A DNA stretch of 7,453 nucleotides from the NCBI GenBank assembly GCA_039039985.1, contig JBCCOV010000228.1, positions 1-7,453 of the forward strand, in the 5' to 3' direction. Shown piece after piece: positions 1-4,610 of the stretch (position 1 is its first letter; the number at the start of each line of letters is the position of its first letter). This DNA comes from JBCBWG01 sp039039985. GTDB taxonomy: Bacteria; Pseudomonadota; Alphaproteobacteria; Rhizobiales; Hyphomicrobiaceae. The position numbers were made by a program, and so were the translations under genes. The notes below the pieces were generated by a model. The model worked only from the letters and a program-made list of their open reading frames with translations. It was not told where the DNA came from and did no database searches.

Positions 1-395
1 ACGCCGATCATGGTGCCGCTATTGGCCGTGCGAAACACGATCATCTGGACCGTTGTCACTTTGCGGCGAAACAGGTTTGGCAGCCATTCCTTGGCGACTT
101 TGCGAGCGGCTGTCAGGCGATGCCCACCGTTGACGATCGACAGGCGTCCGCGGCGGCCGAGGCGTGCGATGATCCGGTCAAAGTTATCGAAGCCGCGCCA
201 GCGTATCGAACTGGTGACGGCCGACAGTCGGCCGCTGTCGTCCCGATGCGCATTGGTCAACGGCAGATGGTCGAACGCTTCAATCGGCACTTCGATCTCA
301 GCCATATCGTCAACAAACACGATGCGCGCGATGTCCTCCGCTGTTTCCACGCGCTGCAGGCCGGGAAGTCGGCTTTCTGATTTACCTGTCTCCAT
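1..395 (-). CDS. ParB/Srx-like domain protein (partial, C-terminus beyond the left edge)
   Basis: Translating the minus strand from the ATG at 395-393 gives 131 uninterrupted residues that leave the window at base 1. Residues about 34-50 (EIEVPIEAFDHLPLTNA, then HR) look like the opening beta-strand and N-P-R-type segment of ParB N-terminal domains. Residues 83-100 (GRLSIVNGGHRLTAARKV) match the 'G-x-HR-x-x-A-A' box of the ParB/sulfiredoxin fold, where classical partition ParB has GERR. In this fold that box contributes to nucleotide binding; here the second position is Gly-His rather than Glu-Arg. The start is well bounded: an in-frame TAA lies 18 bases upstream (413-411), and a weak GAGAA ribosome site (406-402) sits 6 bases before the ATG. 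No parA neighbour is visible, so chromosome or plasmid partition is not implied; a transcriptional or nuclease-like role is equally possible. It is divergent from the FMN enzyme gene. Family assignment is moderate and function is unknown. Confidence 0.6.
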   Translation of the reverse strand, partial: METGKSESRLPGLQRVETAEDIARIVFVDDMAEIEVPIEAFDHLPLTNAHRDDSGRLSAVTSSIRWRGFDNFDRIIARLGRRGRLSIVNGGHRLTAARKVAKEWLPNLFRRKVTTVQMIVFRTANSGTMIG

Positions 396-421
396 GCGTA
401 GTTCTCGGCCTTAAACCTTGA

Positions 422-467
422 TAGGATATAGGACGCGCCCGGTGAGCCATCCCGACGCCGTATCCTA
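422..467. repeat. inverted repeat TAGGATA ... TATCCTA, 32-base spacer
   Basis: The 7-base arms at 422-428 and 461-467 are exact reverse complements. The repeat lies just upstream of the ParB-like gene, inside the divergent promoter region. The spacing of the arm centres (39 bases, nearly four helical turns) would put both half-sites on the same DNA face, as in looping or tandem operator arrangements. A 7-base match can arise by chance, so the regulatory role is inference. Confidence 0.35.
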
Positions 468-475
468 AATACCCG

Positions 476-490
476 AACTGCATTGCAGTT
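476..490. promoter_or_regulatory. perfect 15-base palindrome AACTGCATTGCAGTT, candidate operator
   Basis: Two 7-base arms (AACTGCA and TGCAGTT) surround a single central base with no mismatch. This is the geometry of a site bound by a dimeric helix-turn-helix repressor or activator. It lies 25 bases upstream of the candidate -35 box of the FMN dehydrogenase gene and 80 bases upstream of the ParB-like start codon, so it could control either or both. It does not match the TGGT-n3-ACCA operator reported for GntR-type lactate regulators. The palindrome is directly visible; binding by a regulator is inference. Confidence 0.5.
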
Positions 491-515
491 AAGCACGCGC
501 TGCAGGTGCCAGCTC

Positions 516-544
516 TTGCCTGTGAATTTCGGTTTCGGGACAAT
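516..544 (+). promoter_or_regulatory. candidate sigma70-like promoter for the FMN dehydrogenase gene
   Basis: A TTGCCT hexamer (516-521) and a GACAAT hexamer (539-544) are separated by 17 bases, the optimal spacing. Each matches the consensus at 4 of 6 positions. Transcription would start near 551-553, giving a leader of about 40 bases before the ATG at 594. The match is modest and other promoters are possible. Confidence 0.3.
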
Positions 545-581
545 CGACCGAAGCACGATCATTAAGACATACGGAACATGT

Positions 582-586
582 GAGGA
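582..586 (+). promoter_or_regulatory. ribosome binding site GAGGA fixing the FMN dehydrogenase start at 594
   Basis: GAGGA is followed by 7 bases and then ATG at 594. This favours that start over an in-frame TTG at 483. The TTG lies inside the palindrome at 476-490, has no comparable site, and would add 37 residues with no resemblance to the family. Confidence 0.7.
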
Positions 587-593
587 ACGCCCC

Positions 594-1709
594 ATGCGCA
601 ACACCGGACTCGAAACCGAGTTCCTAACTTTGCACGAGTTCATTAAGGCCGCGCGCATGAACTTGAACAGCAACGCCTGGGATTATCTGGTCGGCTGCAC
701 GGAGTCCGAGACGACACTTGCGCGCAACCGCCTGGCTCTCGATCAGATTGCGTTGCGACCCCGCGTTCTCCGGGACGTCTCAGGCATTAGCACGATTTCG
801 ACGTTTCTCGGCTCCTCGCTCCGCCTTCCGGTGATCCTTGCACCCGTTGGATCGCTGGAACAGTTCCACCCTGAAGGCGCGGTTGCCGTCGCGCGCGCTG
901 CGGGCCGGTTTGGCGCCGCCACCATGACGAGTTCCGTGACGACAAAGGCGCTCGCCGACATTCGCGCAGCGACCTCTGGGCCGCTCTACTACCAGCTCTA
1001 CGTCAAAGGCGATGACGGTTTCGTTGACGCCGCTGCCGACGCCGCGATCGAGGCCGGCTGCGACGCGTTTTGCGTAACAGTCGATGTGCAGCAGTACAGT
1101 CGACGTGAGCGTGATATTGCGAAGAGATTCCAAAAATCCTGGGGGGCCAGCAACAACTCTGCGGAGCAAGACCACTACCAGGCGGCGTTCAGCTGGAAGG
1201 ATGTCGCGCGGTTCAAATCCAAGTACGACATTCCGTTTATGTTGAAGGGAATCGGGACCGCGGAAGATGCCCGGATTGCGGTCGAGCATGGCGTCGAAGT
1301 GATCTACTGCTCCAACCATGGCGGGCGTCAGCTCGATCACGGTCTGGGGTCGGCCGATGTCGTTCAGGATGTGCTGGAAGCGGTCGACGGTAAAGCGCGC
1401 GTTGTCGTTGATGGCAGCATCTCGCGCGGCACCGACATTGTCAAAATGATCGCACTTGGTGTCGATGCTGTTGGGATCGGGCGGTTGTACTGCTACGGGT
1501 TGGCCGCTCGCGGCGACGCCGGAATTGTACGTGTCCTGGAAATCCTTGAGGATGAGGTCCAACGCAGTCTCGGATTGTGCGGTGTGACCAGCTTTTCCGA
1601 ACTCGACAAGAGCTTTCTCCGGTTCGGTGCACCGCCGGTCACGCAGCCGAACGTGTTCAGCGCGTTCCCACTGCTCAACCTCGATGATCCCGGATACGGC
1701 GGACGGTAA
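594..1709 (+). CDS. FMN-dependent alpha-hydroxy-acid dehydrogenase/oxidase (LldD/glycolate oxidase family)
   Basis: The product (371 residues, usual for the family) should oxidise an L-2-hydroxy acid such as lactate or a relative to the 2-keto acid using bound FMN in a TIM barrel. Visible family landmarks in order: the N-terminal Tyr segment DYLVGCTESETTLARNR (30-46), RPRVLRDVS (55-63), the FMN-contacting APVG (83-86), the MTSS segment (111-114), QLYV (134-137), VTVD followed by SRRERD (161-174), Lys218 in MLKG, the catalytic base His242 and substrate Arg245 in SNHGGRQLD (240-248), the FMN-phosphate loop DGSISRGTD (273-281) and the GIGR box (294-297). No signal peptide or membrane segment is seen, so it is probably cytoplasmic. 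Two positions are unusual: Cys35 where YYxxGA is typical, and Ser275 where DGG is typical. The electron acceptor (oxygen, quinone or cytochrome) and the exact substrate cannot be read from the sequence. The ATG at 594 is preceded by GAGGA. The gene stands alone and is convergent with the downstream hydrolase gene. Confidence 0.93.
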   Translation: MRNTGLETEFLTLHEFIKAARMNLNSNAWDYLVGCTESETTLARNRLALDQIALRPRVLRDVSGISTISTFLGSSLRLPVILAPVGSLEQFHPEGAVAVARAAGRFGAATMTSSVTTKALADIRAATSGPLYYQLYVKGDDGFVDAAADAAIEAGCDAFCVTVDVQQYSRRERDIAKRFQKSWGASNNSAEQDHYQAAFSWKDVARFKSKYDIPFMLKGIGTAEDARIAVEHGVEVIYCSNHGGRQLDHGLGSADVVQDVLEAVDGKARVVVDGSISRGTDIVKMIALGVDAVGIGRLYCYGLAARGDAGIVRVLEILEDEVQRSLGLCGVTSFSELDKSFLRFGAPPVTQPNVFSAFPLLNLDDPGYGGR

Positions 1710-1750
1710 TGCTTATCTCGCGGCACGCCCCTCGTTGCACGCCAGGTCAC

Positions 1751-1769
1751 CCCGGCACGTGTTGCCGGG
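1751..1769. repeat. hairpin CCCGGCA-CGTGT-TGCCGGG
   Basis: The 7-base arms at 1751-1757 and 1763-1769 pair perfectly around a 5-base loop, 41 bases after the stop codon of the FMN gene. There is no following T-tract, so it is recorded as a hairpin and not as a confirmed terminator. It resembles the next hairpin in sequence. Confidence 0.5.
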
Positions 1770-1782
1770 CTCCATGGTCCGG

Positions 1783-1798
1783 CCGGGCACATTGCCGG
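1783..1798. repeat. second, imperfect copy of the CCGG(G)CAC..TTGCCGG hairpin
   Basis: CC-G-GGCA (1783-1789) pairs with TGCCGG (1793-1798) around a 3-base loop, with one bulged G at 1785. The sequence reads like the hairpin at 1751-1769 with a shortened loop, suggesting tandem decay products of one repeat unit. Confidence 0.35.
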
Positions 1799-1863
1799 TC
1801 TTCGGGACGTTGCGCGTCTGGGTCAGGGCTTCCAACTCCCAATACAACCCCTGTCGCTGCACC

Positions 1864-1893
1864 ATGGATCCCGGGGACAAGCCCCGGGATGAC
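1864..1893. repeat. intergenic palindromic repeat of the GTCATCCCGGGG type
   Basis: ATCCCGGGG (1868-1876) and CCCCGGGAT (1882-1890) form a perfect 9-base stem around ACAAG, flanked by ATGG on the left and GAC on the right. On the other strand it reads GTCATCCCGGGGCTTGTC and onward. From general knowledge, this motif occurs in many intergenic copies in Hyphomicrobiales and related Alphaproteobacteria. It therefore indicates taxonomy more than a local function, though between convergent genes it may act in transcription termination or mRNA 3'-end protection. Confidence 0.65.
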
Positions 1894-1947
1894 CTGAGCT
1901 GGCATAGAGAACGGGATGCTCATCGATAGAGCGATGGCAACGACAGC

Positions 1948-2949
1948 TCAGAGATCAAACTGATAGGTCAACGGCACCCAGCGGTGGGCGTCACCGGTTT
2001 TTTCGATGAAACCCATCGCGGGGAACGGCATGTGGTAGCCGGTCACGGCAATCCGGTCGGCCGCTGCCATATCGAGAATCTTCCGCCGCGATGCAATTGC
2101 CGCATCCTTGTCCATGTCGAACACGACGTGCCACTCGGGCTTTTGCAGTGAGGCCACGTAGTGATTGCAGGCATCGGCCCACAGCAGCAGACGTTTGCCG
2201 TTGCTTTCGATGTTGTAGGCCATGTGGCCCGGCGTATGTCCGAAAGTCTCAACGGCAGTGATGCCCGTTACGACATCCTGGCCGCCCTTGATGTACGTCG
2301 TCTTGGGTGCCACCGGCACGACCTTGGCCTGAACCAGTTTGGAGCGGCCCTGCATGCGCTGGTCCGAACTCTCCGTGACAGCTTTCGACGTCCAGAAGTT
2401 GTTTTCGACTTCACCCGTTACATAGCGGGCCTTTGGAAACACAGGCTTTCCGTCGGTGATGAGGCCGCTGATATGATCGCCGTGGAAGTGCGTGATCACT
2501 ACGATGTCGATCTGATCGGCCTGATATCCCGCTTCTGCCAATGCCTGGAGGAGTTTGCCGCGAGTCTCACCCCGGCCGCTGCCGTTGCCGGTGTCGAACA
2601 GGACGAGTTCATTGCCGGTGTTGACGAGAACGGGCGTGTAGCCGTTTTGCATGGCATTGCCCGGCAGGAAGTTCTGTTCCATGTGAGCGGCGACAATATC
2701 CGCTGACTGGTTTTGTCCAAAAATCGGAAAAACCCGGTTTGCGTTGACGTATCCATCAAAGAGCGTAGTGACCTCAAAGGCGCCGAGCTTAACGCGACGG
2801 AACGCGCCTCCGCGGGCGCTTCCGGCCATCGGCGCTGCAGCAAACGCCGCGTCGGAGCTGGCAAACTGCGTTGCGATTGCCGCTGCAGATGCGCCGCTTG
2901 CCGCAATGAGAAAGTTCCGGCGCGATGATGTGATGTTGGTGTCAGTCAT
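1948..2949 (-). CDS. Tat-exported metallo-beta-lactamase-fold hydrolase, methyl parathion hydrolase-like
   Basis: A 333-residue secreted metal-dependent hydrolase. The N-terminus has a twin-arginine signal: SRRNFLIAAS at 9-18, an Ala-rich hydrophobic stretch to about 30, and likely cleavage near AFA-AAP (36-40), so it folds in the cytoplasm and acts in the periplasm. The metallo-beta-lactamase core shows every expected ligand: His154, His156, Asp158 and His159 in THFHGDH, His238 in HTPGH, Asp259 in WADA and His306 in GYHMPFP. The spacing and the C-terminal segment (FPAMGFI, then HRWVPLTYQ) resemble methyl parathion hydrolase and its relatives, which include phosphotriesterases, lactonases and arylesterases. 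The true substrate is unknown and organophosphate cleavage should not be assumed. The start at 2949 follows GAGGA (complement of 2956-2960) with 6 bases of spacing. The gene is divergent from the efflux operon, so shared control from the intergenic region is possible. Confidence 0.9.
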   Translation of the reverse strand: MTDTNITSSRRNFLIAASGASAAAIATQFASSDAAFAAAPMAGSARGGAFRRVKLGAFEVTTLFDGYVNANRVFPIFGQNQSADIVAAHMEQNFLPGNAMQNGYTPVLVNTGNELVLFDTGNGSGRGETRGKLLQALAEAGYQADQIDIVVITHFHGDHISGLITDGKPVFPKARYVTGEVENNFWTSKAVTESSDQRMQGRSKLVQAKVVPVAPKTTYIKGGQDVVTGITAVETFGHTPGHMAYNIESNGKRLLLWADACNHYVASLQKPEWHVVFDMDKDAAIASRRKILDMAAADRIAVTGYHMPFPAMGFIEKTGDAHRWVPLTYQFDL

Positions 2950-3018
2950 GGGATATCCTCGAAGGCAGAGATGCCGTTCAGTAGCGTGTACTGGTCTGAG
3001 GTCGGTGTGGTCGCGTCT

Positions 3019-3046
3019 TGCCAGCTCCTATTGAGTTCAGCTGGCA
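3019..3046. promoter_or_regulatory. inverted repeat TGCCAGCT-N12-AGCTGGCA upstream of the hydrolase gene
   Basis: The 8-base arms at 3019-3026 and 3039-3046 are exact reverse complements with a 12-base spacer. The site lies 70-97 bases upstream of the hydrolase start codon, where a repressor or activator of that gene could bind. It could also form a stem-loop in a leader RNA. The repeat is visible; the function is inferred. Confidence 0.4.
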
Positions 3047-3147
3047 CCATCCCAAACCCCAAACATTGTTAAACTTGGCCGGCCACCCAACGGAGAGATG
3101 TCATCGGTAGCCGGGCCAAGATGTGGGCTGGCGATGCGAGTTCGCCA

Positions 3148-3191
3148 ACAGCGGACGTGCTGTAACATCGGCGCGCAATAAACAGATTGCG
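3148..3191. promoter_or_regulatory. two adjacent inverted repeats of matching geometry, candidate efflux regulator sites
   Basis: ACAGC (3148-3152) pairs with GCTGT (3159-3163), and CGCAAT (3174-3179) pairs with ATTGCG (3186-3191). Each pair has a 6-base spacer. The centres are 27 bases apart, upstream of the AT-rich tract that probably holds the efflux promoter. Paired sites like this suit LysR- or TetR-type control, but the arms are short and the two sequences differ, so coincidence is possible. Confidence 0.3.
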
Positions 3192-3262
3192 TAGGATTGC
3201 CACAAAAAACCGACGTTCATGTCTGAATTGTAATAATATCGATGAAATTTAGTTGCTAGACT
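3177..3262 (+). promoter_or_regulatory. AT-rich tract, probable promoter region of the efflux operon
   Basis: This stretch, including TAATAATAT (3231-3239), is clearly AT-richer than the coding sequence around it. It begins within the CGCAAT-N6-ATTGCG inverted repeat. Possible -10-like hexamers are TAATAT (3234-3239) and TAGACT (3257-3262), but neither has a good -35 partner at 16-18 bases. The location implies a leader of about 150 bases or more before the adaptor start. Confidence 0.3.
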
Positions 3263-3406
3263 GATAGGGCGTCGGAAATGTCGTGTCGCGAATCCGGACA
3301 AATCACTTTGTCGGACTTATCGTGGTGTTCATCGTCAGCTCATGCGGTGAATGCCAGCGTGTTATGAGCCGGCGATCGCGGTCGGTGGTCGAGCAGGATA
3401 TCACCT

Positions 3407-4606
3407 ATGTCGCGTCGATGGTCGATCGGACTTCAAGTCGTTCTGTTCGCCGGGCTTGTCGCGGCGAGTCTGGGCCTGTGGCTGGCGCGCGATGAGGTTA
3501 ATCAGGCCGTCGCGGCCTTTCGGCAGTCCGGAGAAAACGCCGAGGCGCCCCGACGCAGAGGCAATCGACAGCGCGACCGCAGAGGCGTCCCGGTTATCGT
3601 GACGCGCGTGACGGAACGCGCGAACGACGAAACGATCTCCGCTGTTGGCACCGGACGCGCACGGCGCGCGGTTATGCTTATGGCCAAGGCGGACGGTCAA
3701 ATCGTGAGCTTCAGGGCGCAAGCGGGCGACTACGTACAGAGCGGCGAAACGCTGTTCACGATCGACAATAGGCAGGCCGAGCTGGCTCTTGAGCTTGCGC
3801 AACGTAAACTCGAAGATGCCGAACGGCTGATGAAGCGCAGCACGTACTTGAAGTCGCGGCGCGTGAACTCGGCGGCGCCAGTCGAAGACAGAGAGAGCGC
3901 CTATCGCCAAGCGCGGCTGGAGCTTCAGCGTGCCGAAAAGGTCTTGCAGGACCTGACGGTCACAGCACCGTTTGATGGCATCCTGGGCATACCGCGCGCA
4001 GAAGCCGGCGACAGGGTGACGGTCACGACACCGGTCGTTTCACTGGACGATCGGTCCGCGCTGACGATCGAATTCGACGTGCCGGAGCGGTTCTTGCCGC
4101 AAATGAAAGTCGGCGGCGGCTTGGTGGTCCGAACGCCGGCCTATCGTGACGAACCGTTTGAAGGGGAGATCGCATCAATCGACAGTCGCATCGACGCGAC
4201 AACACGCAGCATCACGGTGCGGGCGACCGTACCGAACGAGGGCGATCGGCTGCGCCCCGGTATGTCGTTTGTTGTGACGATCGAACTCAAGGGCGAAACG
4301 TTTGCGGCGGTGCCCGAGCTTGCGCTGCAATGGCGTGGCGGCGAGAGCTTTGTTTGGTTGGTTTCGGACAAGCGCGCGAAAAAGGTGACCGTCAAGGCCG
4401 TGCGTCGTCTCAACCAAACGGTTCTCATCAGCGGGCCAGTCGCTGTTGGTGATCTCGTCGTTGTTGAAGGGGTACAGCGTTTGCGTCCGGATCGGCCGGT
4501 CACGTTTGAGTTGCCCGATACGCAGTCCGCGGCGGACTCGACGCGTCAAGCTGCGTCGGCCAACGGGCGTACAACCGAGACCAGCGCCACGCGAAGGACC
4601 GAGTGA
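3407..4606 (+). CDS. periplasmic adaptor subunit of an RND efflux pump (membrane fusion protein)
   Basis: A 399-residue adaptor linking an RND permease to an outer-membrane channel. Residues 7-27 form one membrane segment and there is no lipobox cysteine, so it is anchored by an N-terminal helix and not by lipid. An Arg-rich linker follows (49-59). The lipoyl half-motifs are at about 92-120 (ADGQIVSFRAQAGDYVQSGE) and 183-214 (LTVTAPFDGILG onward), separated by a coiled-coil hairpin (122-182). Near the hairpin tip, Arg144, Leu148 and Ser155 keep the R-x3-L-x6-S spacing known from AcrA-type adaptors for TolC contact. A beta-barrel domain (about 215-295, with TTRSITVRA and RLRPGMSFVV) and a membrane-proximal domain (about 296-366) follow, then a Ser/Thr/Ala-rich tail (371-399). 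The ATG at 3407 is preceded by AGGA (3395-3398) with 8 bases of spacing, and starts exactly before the membrane segment. The permease gene begins 4 bases after the stop, so the two are co-transcribed. Confidence 0.94.
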   Translation: MSRRWSIGLQVVLFAGLVAASLGLWLARDEVNQAVAAFRQSGENAEAPRRRGNRQRDRRGVPVIVTRVTERANDETISAVGTGRARRAVMLMAKADGQIVSFRAQAGDYVQSGETLFTIDNRQAELALELAQRKLEDAERLMKRSTYLKSRRVNSAAPVEDRESAYRQARLELQRAEKVLQDLTVTAPFDGILGIPRAEAGDRVTVTTPVVSLDDRSALTIEFDVPERFLPQMKVGGGLVVRTPAYRDEPFEGEIASIDSRIDATTRSITVRATVPNEGDRLRPGMSFVVTIELKGETFAAVPELALQWRGGESFVWLVSDKRAKKVTVKAVRRLNQTVLISGPVAVGDLVVVEGVQRLRPDRPVTFELPDTQSAADSTRQAASANGRTTETSATRRTE

Positions 4607-4610
4607 GCAC

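Larger units (their letters stand above)
396..593. other. divergent intergenic region between the ParB-like gene and the FMN dehydrogenase gene
   Basis: This 198-base region must hold the promoters of both flanking genes. It contains an inverted repeat TAGGATA/TATCCTA (422-428 and 461-467), a perfect 15-base palindrome (476-490), a weaker pair TTCGGT/ACCGAA (528-533 and 547-552), and a plausible sigma70-like promoter for the plus-strand gene (516-544). No promoter with good consensus could be picked for the minus-strand gene. Confidence 0.6.
1710..1947. other. convergent intergenic region carrying three palindromic hairpins
   Basis: These 238 bases lie between two genes that point towards each other. 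No credible coding sequence was found. The region holds two related hairpins (1751-1769 and 1783-1798) and an alphaproteobacterial-type palindromic repeat (1868-1890). None is followed by a clear T-run, so rho-independent termination is not strongly supported, although the hairpins could slow readthrough from both sides. Confidence 0.6.
2950..3406. other. long divergent intergenic region between the hydrolase gene and the efflux operon
   Basis: These 457 bases carry no convincing gene. They contain an 8-base-arm inverted repeat (3019-3046), a perfect 10-base palindrome TGGCCGGCCA (3076-3085), inverted repeats ACAGC-N6-GCTGT (3148-3163) and CGCAAT-N6-ATTGCG (3174-3191), and an AT-rich tract (about 3177-3262). 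The tract is the likeliest promoter location for the efflux operon, but no clean -35/-10 pair was found. A 3283-3495 reading frame with a lipoprotein-like start overlaps the adaptor gene and is probably not expressed. Confidence 0.5.

Noticed and set aside
10..414. 134-residue plus-strand frame at the left edge
   Set aside because: It is antisense to the ParB-like frame, Arg/Ser-rich and without family features, as expected of a shadow frame in GC-rich DNA.
483..593. In-frame TTG extension of the FMN dehydrogenase by 37 residues
   Set aside because: The TTG lies inside the palindrome at 476-490 and has no ribosome site. The added residues do not resemble the family, and ATG at 594 has GAGGA at 7 bases.
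257..673. 138-residue minus-strand frame across the divergent intergenic region
   Set aside because: It overlaps both the ParB-like gene in another frame and the FMN gene antisense, and shows no recognisable motif; the ParB-like frame explains the region better.
780..1562. 260-residue minus-strand frame inside the FMN dehydrogenase gene
   Set aside because: It is fully antisense to a gene with intact catalytic motifs and has no recognisable domain.
1751..1769. Hairpin read as a rho-independent terminator of the FMN gene
   Set aside because: The stem is good but it is followed by GC-rich sequence and not a T-run, so it is listed only as a hairpin repeat.
1627..1929. Plus-strand frames (1627-1929 and 1709-1897) over the convergent intergenic region
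   Set aside because: Composition is Arg/Pro/Ser/Thr-rich, they run through three palindromic hairpins, and no ribosome site is evident.
2161..2706. 181-residue plus-strand frame inside the exported hydrolase gene
   Set aside because: It is antisense to a gene with a complete Tat signal and all metal ligands; no independent motif was seen.
3076..3085. 10-base palindrome TGGCCGGCCA as an operator
   Set aside because: A short GC-only core palindrome of this kind is expected by chance in GC-rich DNA, and no second supporting signal was found.
3101..3301. 66-residue minus-strand frame in the long intergenic region
   Set aside because: No ribosome site or motif was seen, and it crosses the AT-rich tract and inverted repeats, which suit a promoter region.
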